A stretch of 34,732 nucleotides of DNA. It comes from Carboxylicivirga sp. M1479 (GTDB taxonomy: Bacteria > Bacteroidota > Bacteroidia > Bacteroidales > Marinilabiliaceae). Shown one piece after another: positions 8,401 to 15,847 of this stretch (positions are counted from its first letter, which is position 1; every line of letters begins with the position of its first letter). Both the position numbers and the translations under genes were made by a program. The stretch lies in the NCBI RefSeq assembly GCF_007097485.1, contig NZ_VKDE01000040.1, positions 1 through 34,732 on the forward strand, read 5' to 3'. The notes beneath the pieces are model-generated. The model was not told the origin of the DNA, did not search any database, and was given only the letters and a program-made list of their open reading frames with translations.

Positions 8401-10797
8401 GCAGCAGGTGGATTCAAATACGGTGTGCATTTTGGCACTTCTCGCTTTGGCCAAAACCCATCCTGTCGCATTGGTTTTATGTATGGATATAAATACGACC
8501 TGAAAGCAAGCAATATACTTATAGGGGAAGCTGGAATAAACCAAGAAAGAGAATTTCAATACACCTTTACCATAGAAGATCAAATGACTATTGATACGTT
8601 CAATGACAAAGTCGGTTTGGCAAATTCAATGCTAAATAGCCCGACAGATAACATCAAGCTTAACCTCTCAGATCTAACATCAGGTAAAATTTTCAATGAT
8701 CCATTCAATACAGTCGCTTTTAACCATGCACGCTCAGCGCTGGATTTTCCACCTGTGCCATACGAGAAAACAGTGACCGATAAAGTTGATGACGGCTCAT
8801 TCAATGTGGAGATAGCATTTGGACTCGACCTAATTAAAGCAAAATTTGGAGCCGGCTTTAAATATTCTGAATTTAACCAATACCCAATCGAAAAAGGAGT
8901 ATTCTATAATTGGCAACTATTACCAACTGAAACTTATTCATTCGTGGATAATAACGAAGCCTATAAGGCTGAAGCTATAATACAGGATATTGTTGAAGGA
9001 TCCTGCGACTACTTATGGACAGAGGTTCAAAATGGCCTGCCTAAAGTATTTAATTTCTTCAACCTTTTTTCATGGCTAAAAGCCACTAACGGCGAGATGT
9101 CATTTAATATTGAAAATAGACCACTTAGTAAACTGCTAATTGAGGGTGAAAAACTAGCTCTTTCTGATGACTTGGACCACTTTAAGCTAGCTTATTGGGA
9201 CTGGTATGGTACCGGAGAGACAACTAAAAGTAGCTTAAAAGCAGTATCACCTGCCAAACTAAAGCGAATTGAGCTCATAAAAAAAATAGCCTCTAACATT
9301 TACAAATTTGATTACGGCATTGGTGGTTTTTACCAGTTTGAACCCTACAATACCTCTGTTGGCGACAACGATGTTACTTTGGTTATTAATTACCACGATG
9401 AAGAGTTGAAGATTGATAGTACTCGTCAAATAAATGAGGTAGACCTTAGAATGTATAAAGAAGACAAAGAAAACAATCGCTGGATGTACATAGGAGGTAT
9501 GGTTGATGCAGACAATAATACTGTGAGTGCTAAAATTGATGCCTTTGGAACATTCACTTTGGCACCATTTATTCCACATGGGCAATTCAATCTAGTGATT
9601 GATCCTGATACCATCGATTTAGATAAACACACAACAGCAAGCATTACTTCTTCTTTATTAAGCTACAATACAGACGAGCCGGTGGCCGATGGTGAACAGT
9701 TTTTCATCCAGGTTTCACGGGGGCTATTAAATGCAGCATCTCCAGATACAAGCATAATAGTTGCTGCTTCGGCAGGTAAGGTTAAGGCAACCTATTTGCC
9801 GCCAGCATCTTCAGGTGAAATTATTATCAAAGCAAGGAGTCTTTATGGAGATGCAACTGCGATAGCGAAAGTGTTTATCATAGATTCCAATCCACCTGAA
9901 CAACCCAATCTTCTATCTGCTCAAATGATAGATGAAAATGTTATACTCAAATGGAATAATTTACTCGATGAAGATATCCTAAGCTACAAAGTGCATTACG
10001 ATACCATCAGTGGAGCCCCTTACAAAGGCCATGCAAGTGTATTCGGAGAACCTTCACCAATCGATGTTCATTTGGATACAACGACTATTATAAAAGGTCT
10101 AACTCCTAGTAAAGAATATTTCTTTTCAATCACGGCCGAAGACCGTTGTGGCAATGAAAGTACATTTTCAAATGAACTTAGTGTTTTGACAGAAGTAAAT
10201 CATGCACCTGTATTCTACCACAAGAAGATTTTTATTCAACCTAATTTAGATAAAGGAACTGTGATTGATACCTTATGGGCCGAAGATAAAGACAAGGGAC
10301 AGGAACTTACATTTTACCTTACAGACTACAACAATGAAGATGCATTTAAACTAAACTCTGCAACGGGTGAGTTAATAGTTGAAAAAGCGGAAAAACTTAA
10401 TTACCTCGAGACGAAAATCGATACCTTCCATTTAAAAGTTGGCGTTCGGGATAATGCTAACATCTCAGCACAAGATGAAGGACAGGTAATGGTAATTATT
10501 GATTCAGGAACATCGATCTGGGATAACAACGATAAGCAAAAAGGTAAACTAGAGATTTATCCCAACCCAGCCAAAGATGAATTATCAATTAACCTAAAAA
10601 CTAATACCATCAAGTCGCCATTTAAAGTTAACTTTTACACATTCGATGGCAAACTACTATCATCTCAAACATATGATCACTCACTTAATTCTGTCTTAAC
10701 TATAAATGTCGAATTCTTACCGCTTGGACTGTATCTCATCGAATTAACAGATAATACCCAAAACTATAGCGCTAAACTTCGAATTACACACAACTAA
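5473..10797 (+). CDS. Very large secreted multidomain protein with type IX secretion sorting signal
   Basis: A 1774-residue protein predicted to cross the inner membrane by Sec (signal peptide about 1-21, ending GRAQ) and the outer membrane by the type IX system. Domains in order: a right-handed parallel beta-helix-like region at about 75-500, rich in short N-D-T repeats (NNTFKSNGISAIAI, NSIIERSANEGIL); a carboxypeptidase-regulatory-like sandwich at about 512-595; and a long unassigned middle at about 600-1470 with Gly/Ala/Glu alternating strands near 755-785 and six aspartates in a row at 945-950. These are followed by a fibronectin type III domain at about 1474-1575, a cadherin-like domain at about 1576-1678, and a C-terminal Por-secretion tail at about 1690-1774 containing LEIYPNPAKDELSI. 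It has its own promoter and stands alone between terminators. A surface-anchored adhesin or polysaccharide-binding protein is plausible; no catalytic site was recognised. Confidence 0.88.
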   Translation: MKNSLLVIVAILFITVKGRAQTEKVLTGTFDTPQVLSIEFSPYLIVDSVIFNKKVEIEPGVLIKFKFHPTRKAYITFSDEVYAAGSPTEPITFTSDRDNNNYLTIPRPGDWGYICIDHQSTGYSESHFEHIIVKYGGGKTYHSKYDKAYSPMICMIDKTPDIKSFNISNSIIERSANEGILGAHLYLSNTTIDNCKTGLILNTSDGNVTGCTFSNNTDTPITLSNLSVNNHLSDFPNIINLDNNTFKSNGISAIAIDGHIQIGDSQFNKDVQLLNDTIPFLITNDLLVKGLNLSIEAGNIIKFLPSSIAGRPLSINLQDAALISTGTSDNPIVFTSMYDYSWEVKRPVKINNKPMPGDWGYISGDSLFFKYTYFLNGGKYVNKNNEIIRDSSAVLHYRRAINSINDIFAENCIFNKLYAHGILAYDQAFLDDRLIFQYNHFLLKQNQYGIISPNNSEPPAIINADYNYWNSKNGPIHESNINGNGCKVDDDISFSNHLEKSDAQSNLVSSIVKGYITGSDNETLARAIIKLKSSKTKTIYSKKDGDFTIPFVKPGKGYHLEIKAKGYYDTLLVDVNIPEDACVDLGNIVLKEREINYVFDKVTFNLNQPQKTYVGVGGTAHRYYKVIDKKSHDPMYGVEVIIPGLDTMYTDSKGIVDIKIPATSIGTREYSISQLGAESKEFPLDQRVTFSVEVLPYEYQKTWSGSTFMKIGISYLLVQQELGAQMALNMKNNGYQEFADSIILSRQSKTTVGLEFGAEAKIEAGPFEAGAEATAGINASTLFQDDFQFDYKNNTGEEALAKFMVMANGSLPYMDAPLMRLFVACIERQFDEIDEAALSNGFGFNIHAQASAKASLECDLVDGSEETPLGVGLEGSAGGVGDINFMTTVYAQKSPGAIFYPTDIDLSFSNEFELGVEAKAGFDLKKLFENDDENKKKDNYKNKNDDDDDDPFEIENDIIPIPIDIDDLEIDLASLGAAGGFKYGVHFGTSRFGQNPSCRIGFMYGYKYDLKASNILIGEAGINQEREFQYTFTIEDQMTIDTFNDKVGLANSMLNSPTDNIKLNLSDLTSGKIFNDPFNTVAFNHARSALDFPPVPYEKTVTDKVDDGSFNVEIAFGLDLIKAKFGAGFKYSEFNQYPIEKGVFYNWQLLPTETYSFVDNNEAYKAEAIIQDIVEGSCDYLWTEVQNGLPKVFNFFNLFSWLKATNGEMSFNIENRPLSKLLIEGEKLALSDDLDHFKLAYWDWYGTGETTKSSLKAVSPAKLKRIELIKKIASNIYKFDYGIGGFYQFEPYNTSVGDNDVTLVINYHDEELKIDSTRQINEVDLRMYKEDKENNRWMYIGGMVDADNNTVSAKIDAFGTFTLAPFIPHGQFNLVIDPDTIDLDKHTTASITSSLLSYNTDEPVADGEQFFIQVSRGLLNAASPDTSIIVAASAGKVKATYLPPASSGEIIIKARSLYGDATAIAKVFIIDSNPPEQPNLLSAQMIDENVILKWNNLLDEDILSYKVHYDTISGAPYKGHASVFGEPSPIDVHLDTTTIIKGLTPSKEYFFSITAEDRCGNESTFSNELSVLTEVNHAPVFYHKKIFIQPNLDKGTVIDTLWAEDKDKGQELTFYLTDYNNEDAFKLNSATGELIVEKAEKLNYLETKIDTFHLKVGVRDNANISAQDEGQVMVIIDSGTSIWDNNDKQKGKLEIYPNPAKDELSINLKTNTIKSPFKVNFYTFDGKLLSSQTYDHSLNSVLTINVEFLPLGLYLIELTDNTQNYSAKLRITHN

Positions 10798-10806
10798 ACT
10801 ATTCTT

Positions 10807-10832
10807 TACAGGGGTACAATGGTACTCCTGTA
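10807..10832 (+). terminator. Hairpin just after the large secreted protein gene
   Basis: TACAGGGGTAC and GTACTCCTGTA form an 11-bp stem with one G-U pair and a 4-base loop, nine bases after the stop codon. The following tract (ACTTATTTC) is only moderately T-rich, so it may be a weak terminator or an RNA-end stabiliser. Confidence 0.5.
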
Positions 10833-10967
10833 ACTTATTTCACCAGGTCCATAGGCATTTCTCATCCCTCGCTAGCTGTAGCCAATAAACCTATACAATA
10901 ATCATCACATTCACACTAAATAGCATAATCACCGATACAGCTATATACATCATATTACTATTAACAA

Positions 10968-10999
10968 CAAAAGGTGACGCACATTTGCATCACCTTTTG
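10968..10999. terminator. Bidirectional terminator between convergent genes
   Basis: CAAAAGGTGA and TCACCTTTTG form a perfect 10-bp stem around a 12-base loop; on the minus strand the pairing extends three more bases with one G-U. A-rich and T-rich arms make it usable from both sides. It sits between the plus-strand gene ending at 10797 and the minus-strand gene ending at 11117. The remainder of 10833-11116 shows no gene. Confidence 0.6.
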
Positions 11000-11116
11000 A
11001 TCTGAATTCTGTTTAAACTGTAAACTTTAATAACAAGCAGTTCATTGAACAACACAAATGAGAATTACCTTGAAGAGGTAATACATTAGATTAAAAGTAG
11101 AGCGACTATAGACTCG

Positions 11117-11458
11117 TTATTCCAACCCCCATAAGGTTAATCTCTTTTGACCTGTTGCACTAACTTTATTAGGAGTTTTATAGCTTTCTGGCACAATTAG
11201 GTGAGACTTAGAAGTTGTTTCCTGACCTGCCTCCAGCTTTATTTTTTGAAGTTCCATTTCACCTTGCTTATTGAGAACAATCACGTATGTAGAGTAAGTT
11301 TTATTGTTTCCAGGACTTGCTTTTTCAAAATATTGAAGTGGCATATTGCGCGGCTGTGTAGTATCAAAAAACACATTTCCAGCTAAAAAAACAGCTATAC
11401 CAATAACTGTTACAAATAACCAGGGTTTATATTTCTTTATTCCATTTACTGCACTCAT
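11117..11458 (-). CDS. Small single-pass membrane protein, unknown function
   Basis: A 113-residue protein with one membrane segment near the N-terminus (about residues 12-31, PWLFVTVIGIAVFLAGNVFF) and a short soluble region after it. It is preceded by a basic stretch (KKYK), so the N-terminus should be cytoplasmic and the rest periplasmic. I do not recognise a family. The translated composition is ordinary and the ATG start is clear. A TACTTTTG -7-like box at 11463-11470 lies only a few bases before the ATG, which would imply an almost leaderless transcript; a -33 element is not evident. It lies about 90 bases downstream of the TetR regulator in the same direction, so the two may be co-transcribed. 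Confidence 0.7.
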   Translation of the reverse strand: MSAVNGIKKYKPWLFVTVIGIAVFLAGNVFFDTTQPRNMPLQYFEKASPGNNKTYSTYVIVLNKQGEMELQKIKLEAGQETTSKSHLIVPESYKTPNKVSATGQKRLTLWGLE

Positions 11459-11547
11459 ACAACAAAAGTAAACGGATCAACTGGCAATAGTTTAGACAAG
11501 TGTGTCCACTTCCCTATTAAAAAAACATAAATTACAACTTCACAACA

Positions 11548-12108
11548 CTACTTGTTAACGTTTACAAATGCTAAAACAGACTTCATAATCTCATCTGCTA
11601 ATTTTGCTAATGCATCAGCCTTAAAATCATTAAAGTCAACATGTGCTATCCTAGCATCACTCACAGTATCCCAAGCTGCTTGTACCATAGATAAGGGCAA
11701 ATTCAATTTATAATGCTGGATGATCAAGGGAATCATAATTTCACTATTACGTTTACGATAGTATAGATAGGCGTAATTATAGCGCATGTCCTTTCGCTGC
11801 CGAAATAATTGCCATTGAAAACGGAAATTTATTTTATGAGCTTCGGCTAATACATATAAATCAGGAATGAAATTTTGGACACGCTCATTCAGTAGAGTAT
11901 TAAAACTACTTTCTACAGCTTTTAAATGCATCTTTAGCAACTCATCAATTAATTCTTCTTTATCTGAAAAGTGATAATAAAAGTTGGTACGTGATAACTG
12001 GCTAGCACTTGCCAACTCTTTTATACTAATACTGGATGGACCTTGATCAGCAAACAATTCGTAGGCTACATTTAACCATTGCTCTCGTTTGTTTTGTTTA
12101 TCTGCCAT
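11548..12108 (-). CDS. TetR/AcrR-family transcriptional regulator
   Basis: A 186-residue one-component regulator. The N-terminal DNA-binding domain is clear: FADQGPSSISIKELASASQL with the helix-turn-helix leading into SRTNFYYHFSDKEEL, the classic TetR recognition helix and NFYYHF signature. The C-terminal ligand-binding half is helical and not assignable to a subfamily. The frame is open upstream to a GTG at 12135 (nine more residues), but the ATG at 12108 (MADKQNKREQW) gives the normal TetR length before the HTH and is preferred. It is transcribed divergently from the TSUP permease, 402 bases away, which makes that gene a candidate target. The effector is unknown. Confidence 0.88.
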   Translation of the reverse strand: MADKQNKREQWLNVAYELFADQGPSSISIKELASASQLSRTNFYYHFSDKEELIDELLKMHLKAVESSFNTLLNERVQNFIPDLYVLAEAHKINFRFQWQLFRQRKDMRYNYAYLYYRKRNSEIMIPLIIQHYKLNLPLSMVQAAWDTVSDARIAHVDFNDFKADALAKLADEIMKSVLAFVNVNK

Positions 12109-12510
12109 TGATATCAACTTAGGTTTCTTCAACACTAAAATAACAGATTAAAACATAGCGATTGATGTGTTGCGCAAAAAAATAGTTATTCGTAAGAATG
12201 CCTCACTTTCCAACACTAAAACTTTAGTAAAAACATATATTCTACAGGCTTATAATTCGTAAATTGTTTTGTTGAGAGATTCATTTTTTACATTGAAAGT
12301 ATAACATCAAAACCAAAATGAGCAAAGGCAAAAAACAACAGGCCGTCACCTTTTTCCCCCAAAGGATAAGCACTTATTATTAGAAACTGCTACACCTCTC
12401 GCGGTGATATTTACAAAAATACACTTCACAGAATCAATATTGAACGGATAGTTATGCTTAGCTAAAAAACATCTCAATTAACTACCTTTGATAATAAAAC
12501 AAATAAGTAC
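12109..12510. other. Long divergent intergenic region between tetR and the permease gene
   Basis: 402 bases without a confident gene. It probably holds the promoters and operator of the divergent pair. It also contains a 21-codon frame at 12318-12383 (MSKGKKQQAVTFFPQ...). Shifting frame at the C5 run at 12356-12360 would extend this to a stop at 12449-12451, about 44 codons in all. This may be a decayed small gene or chance. No strong palindromic TetR operator was recognised by eye. Confidence 0.3.
12483..12490 (+). promoter_or_regulatory. Putative -7 element of the TSUP permease gene
   Basis: TACCTTTG matches the TAnnTTTG consensus, 20 bases before the ATG at 12511. The -33 candidate is poor (TTAG, 21 bases upstream), so this is a moderate call. 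Confidence 0.4.
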
Positions 12511-13260
12511 ATGACAATACTTGAGGCGCTTCTACTAATTATTGCAGGACTTTTTGCCTGGTTTATTAACACACTTGCCGGGAGTGGATCCTTAATAACT
12601 CTACCTCTTTTAATGTTTTTAGGTTTATCTCCACACCAAGCTAATGCAACCAACCGTGTTGCTATCTTCTTTCAAAACATAGTCGCCGTAAGGAACTTTA
12701 AGCGACAAAAACTTATTGATTTCAAAAGCAGCCGACTACTTGTTATACCAGCTTTATTAGGCTCATTACTCGGAGCCATTTGGGCTGTTAAAATCAACGA
12801 AGATATTTTAAACCTAACAATTGGCTGTTTATTGTTTGGAATGTTTTTTATCATCTTACTCAAACCTGATAAATGGGTAAAATCTCAAGCTGGGCAGGTG
12901 GATAAAAAGCCACCAATATGGCAAATAATCATCTTCTTTTTTATTGGTGTATATGGCGGTTTTATACAGGCAGGTGTTGGTTTTTTTTTACTGGCTGGCT
13001 TAGTGCTGGGAGTTGGTTTTGATCTAGTAAGAGCCAATGCTGTTAAGGTATTTATTGTTCTTAGCTATACCGCAGTAGCTTTGGGTATTTTTATTTACAC
13101 GGGACAGGTTGACTTTCTTTACGGAATAATTTTAGCAATTGGCAATGCATCTGGTGCTTTTATTGCCTCAAAGTATGCGAAGAAAATTGGAGTTAAATAC
13201 ATCCGTTACCTCCTTTTAACAACAGTATTTATCGCCGGTGTTAAAGTATTATTTCTGTAG
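12511..13260 (+). CDS. TSUP (TauE/SafE) family membrane permease
   Basis: A 249-residue integral membrane protein with about eight hydrophobic segments in two halves, each starting with the Gly-rich helix typical of this family: AWFINTLAGSGSLITLPLL near residues 16-34, and GVYGGFIQAGVGFFLLAG near 147-165. Asn/Ala-rich signatures (SPHQANATNRVA; VRANAVKV) also match TSUP proteins. Members export or import sulfite, sulfoacetate and other small organic anions; the substrate here cannot be read from sequence. It is divergent from a TetR regulator that may control it. Its stop lies only 10 bases from the stop of the convergent tonB-like gene. Confidence 0.88.
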   Translation: MTILEALLLIIAGLFAWFINTLAGSGSLITLPLLMFLGLSPHQANATNRVAIFFQNIVAVRNFKRQKLIDFKSSRLLVIPALLGSLLGAIWAVKINEDILNLTIGCLLFGMFFIILLKPDKWVKSQAGQVDKKPPIWQIIIFFFIGVYGGFIQAGVGFFLLAGLVLGVGFDLVRANAVKVFIVLSYTAVALGIFIYTGQVDFLYGIILAIGNASGAFIASKYAKKIGVKYIRYLLLTTVFIAGVKVLFL

Positions 13261-13270
13261 TACAATAATA

Positions 13271-14248
13271 TTAGTCCAACTGAAAATGGTAAGTAATCGT
13301 TCCTTGTGCATAGGCACTAGCATTCTCATCTGCATTAAATTTAGCCAATAGTGCAGCAGCTTTTGCATTCTGAATCAATTCTCTATCTTGAGTATTAGAC
13401 CCTTTCATCTGGAATTCGGCCGATGTAACATTGCCATTTCTGTCAACCGTAATTTTCATCACCACAATACCTTCTTTATTTGAGTTATGTTGTGGCTTTG
13501 GTAAAGTACCTAATAATGAACGCCCTTGTAAATGTGCTCCACTACCAGAGTTACCTAATCCGGATCCACTTCTATTTTTTGAATTAGGATCACCTGTTAC
13601 ATAACCTTGGTTACCAGTTCCTCCTGAGTCGCCCTCTGATGTACTATCACCATTACCTTTCCCTGAAAATGCCCCTGACACACGGTTACGCGCTTCTGCC
13701 GCCTTACGATCTTGCTCTTCTTGCTTCTTTCTCTCAGCTTCTTCCCTAGCTCTTTGTTCAGCCAATTCCTTTTGCCTTTGAGCTTCTTTTTCTGCTTCTA
13801 TCTTTTGCTGGCGTTCTATTTCTTTTTGTCGCTCTGCTTCTTTTTCTTTTTCAATTCGCTCCTGTTCCTCTCGCTCCTGACGTTCTCTATCTAATCGCTC
13901 ACGTTCTTCTTTCTCCTTTTTCTTTTGATCCTCTGAGACAACAACAGGAGCATCTTCAAAATCCTGTGTTTTTACTTCTTCTTTAACATTTGGCTCCGAT
14001 TCTGTTGACTCAGGAAGTGATTCTTGCTTTGGTGGTGGCGGCGTTACTTTTTCTTGCTCCTGAGGTGGTGCTTGCGATTCTCTTGGCTCTACTTCACCTT
14101 GTCCTAAAACGGTATCGCCAAAATTCACTAAGATACCTTCCTCTTCTTGTGGCAACGTTTTAAAGCCAAAGAAAATTAATAATAGCAATACCAACACATG
14201 AAAAATAGTGGTACCAATAACGCCATATTTTTTATCCCTATCGTCCAT
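13271..14248 (-). CDS. TonB-family energy transducer with TolA-like charged helix
   Basis: A 325-residue energy-coupling protein. One membrane anchor lies at about 8-30 (VIGTTIFHVLVLLLLIFFGF), followed by a Pro/Glu-rich stretch (PPPPKQESLPE). A long E/R/K/Q helix spans about 103-190 and resembles TolA domain II. A Gly/Ser-rich linker (about 190-245) leads to a TonB-type C-terminal domain (about 248-325, GIVVMKITVDRNGNVTSAEF). It should bridge the ExbB/ExbD motor to outer-membrane receptors or, TolA-like, support envelope constriction. It is the last gene of the exbB-exbD-exbD-tonB run, starting two bases after the second exbD stop. Whether it serves Ton or Tol roles cannot be settled by sequence alone. 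Confidence 0.87.
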   Translation of the reverse strand: MDDRDKKYGVIGTTIFHVLVLLLLIFFGFKTLPQEEEGILVNFGDTVLGQGEVEPRESQAPPQEQEKVTPPPPKQESLPESTESEPNVKEEVKTQDFEDAPVVVSEDQKKKEKEERERLDRERQEREEQERIEKEKEAERQKEIERQQKIEAEKEAQRQKELAEQRAREEAERKKQEEQDRKAAEARNRVSGAFSGKGNGDSTSEGDSGGTGNQGYVTGDPNSKNRSGSGLGNSGSGAHLQGRSLLGTLPKPQHNSNKEGIVVMKITVDRNGNVTSAEFQMKGSNTQDRELIQNAKAAALLAKFNADENASAYAQGTITYHFQLD

Positions 14249-14250
14249 CT

Positions 14251-14646
14251 TTATTTGCCCTGAGTAGCCAATATTAACTTGTACTTATTTCGAATTGCAA
14301 TATCCCTGATCTTTCCCACCACTGAAAAAGGTACTGTTTCATCAACATGTAATGCGATGTATGTGTCTGGGCTTATTTCAATTATTTCTTTCAATCGTCT
14401 TTCCACTTTCCAAAAAGGCAAAGCCTCACCCTCTACAAAATAACGTAAATCAGCGGTAACAGATACGGTTGTGTTAGGTTTTGCTGATACTTGATGATCA
14501 CTTTTAGGCAATACCATATCTTTTACTGCCGGAGGCGTCACCAAGGTCGACGTAATCATAAAAAATATTAGTAATAGAAACACAATATCAGTCATTGATG
14601 ACATGCTAAACCCCGCTTCTACTTTGCTTCTTTTTTTAAGTGCCAT
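14251..14646 (-). CDS. ExbD/TolR-family biopolymer transport protein (second copy)
   Basis: A 131-residue proton-channel partner protein with a short cytoplasmic N-terminus, a single membrane helix (about 14-36) holding the essential aspartate D20 in SMSSMTDIVFLLLIFFM, and a periplasmic domain. Its ATG overlaps the stop of the first exbD by one base (TAATG), indicating translational coupling. It differs from the first copy in its periplasmic part (VSAKPNTTVSVTADLRYFVEG), so the two probably form a mixed complex with ExbB. Confidence 0.93.
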   Translation of the reverse strand: MALKKRSKVEAGFSMSSMTDIVFLLLIFFMITSTLVTPPAVKDMVLPKSDHQVSAKPNTTVSVTADLRYFVEGEALPFWKVERRLKEIIEISPDTYIALHVDETVPFSVVGKIRDIAIRNKYKLILATQGK

Positions 14647-15035
14647 TAGCGAATATCTAAAATTACTTTAATACCGTTTGATTCAGCAATATCTAACACA
14701 GCAGCCACATCTCCCGTAGAGGCGTTTTTATCAGTTCGCAGTTTAACAATTGTTTGTTCATTACTATTAAAAGCCTTTAACAAACCGCTCTCAATACTTT
14801 CAGCACCAACTCTTTTTCCGTCCACATAATAACGTCCGCTTGAAGTTACTCGTACATTTAGGTATTTCTGAACCTCTACTTTTTTCGTTACTTTTTTTGG
14901 AATCAACAACTTAATTGCATTCGGATGCACCATTGTTGATGTGATCATAAAAAAAATCAGCAACAGGAATACAATGTCAGTCATCGACGACATACTAAAA
15001 GCAGCACTTATTTTTGTCCTTCGTTTTAAAGCCAT
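14646..15035 (-). CDS. ExbD/TolR-family biopolymer transport protein (first copy)
   Basis: A 129-residue paralogue of the neighbouring ExbD, with an identical-looking membrane core (AAFSMSSMTDIVFLLLIFFM) that includes D20, the residue that carries protons in this family. The periplasmic domain is distinct (LNVRVTSSGRYYVDGKRVG). It lies three bases after exbB and overlaps the next exbD. Paired ExbD genes are common in Bacteroidota Ton systems. Confidence 0.93.
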   Translation of the reverse strand: MALKRRTKISAAFSMSSMTDIVFLLLIFFMITSTMVHPNAIKLLIPKKVTKKVEVQKYLNVRVTSSGRYYVDGKRVGAESIESGLLKAFNSNEQTIVKLRTDKNASTGDVAAVLDIAESNGIKVILDIR

Positions 15036-15038
15036 GCT

Positions 15039-15734
15039 TTAATGAGCTGGTTCGTTTAATAAATCCATAAATTCCATTGTGCGGCCTTCCATTTTATATA
15101 CCACCTTTTCAACTTTTGCCACCAAAATATTATAAGCAAAATAGGCAATAATACCTACAACTAAACCAGTAACGGTGGTTACCATTGCGGTGTAAATACC
15201 AGACGATAGCAATTGAACATCAATGTTATTACCTGCATTCGCCATATCAAAAAACGCCTTTACCATACCAATAACCGTTCCTAAAAACCCAATCATTGGG
15301 GCTCCACCGGCTACAGTTGCTAAAGTCGGTAAGCTTTTTTCCAATCTACTTATTTCTAGGTTACCAACATTTTCAATGGCAGTATTCACATCACTTAAAG
15401 GGCGACCAATACGGGTAATTCCTTTTTCAATCATCCGCGATATTGGAAAATCATGTGATTGACAAAGAGTCAAAGCCGACTCAATTTTACCTTCATGTAT
15501 ATAATCCTTAATCTTATTCATAAAACCAGCATCTTCCATAGATGCACGTCGAATAGCAAAATAACGTTCGAAAAATATGTAAACCGCAACGATGGATAAA
15601 AATACCAATGGAATCATAATAAGACCGCCGGCTTTTGCCATCTCAATAAAGTCCATGCTTTTTCCGGCTTCCTCAGCCAACTCTTCTACAGGTAGGTTTT
15701 CGGCATTTGCCTGAATGAATAAAAACAAATTCAT
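15039..15734 (-). CDS. ExbB/TolQ/MotA-family proton channel protein
   Basis: A 231-residue inner-membrane protein with three membrane segments: about 36-56 (GGLIMIPLVFLSIVAVYIFF), about 140-160 containing GFLGTVIGMVKAFF, and about 180-205 (MVTTVTGLVVGIIAYFAYNI). The GFLGTVIGM motif is the family hallmark. With the two ExbD proteins it forms the proton-driven motor energising the TonB protein encoded at the end of the operon. It begins 113 bases downstream of tamB in the same direction; no terminator is seen between them, so tamB-exbB-exbD-exbD-tonB may be one transcript. Confidence 0.94.
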   Translation of the reverse strand: MNLFLFIQANAENLPVEELAEEAGKSMDFIEMAKAGGLIMIPLVFLSIVAVYIFFERYFAIRRASMEDAGFMNKIKDYIHEGKIESALTLCQSHDFPISRMIEKGITRIGRPLSDVNTAIENVGNLEISRLEKSLPTLATVAGGAPMIGFLGTVIGMVKAFFDMANAGNNIDVQLLSSGIYTAMVTTVTGLVVGIIAYFAYNILVAKVEKVVYKMEGRTMEFMDLLNEPAH

Positions 15735-15847
15735 ATAGTTTTACTTTAAGTCAATCATTTGTAATAGTGGAGATAATCGATCCTGATAATTTCGACATTA
15801 TTCCGCCTTAAAAGTAGTAAATAGCTACACAATTAAGAACGTTTTAT

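Noticed and set aside
9259-9585. 108-codon minus-strand frame inside the large secreted protein gene
   Set aside because: It is antisense to a continuous coding region with no independent signals.
13712-13894. Plus-strand frame rich in Leu/Phe opposite the tonB-like gene
   Set aside because: It is the antisense shadow of the Glu/Arg/Lys helix-coding repeat of the tonB-like gene.
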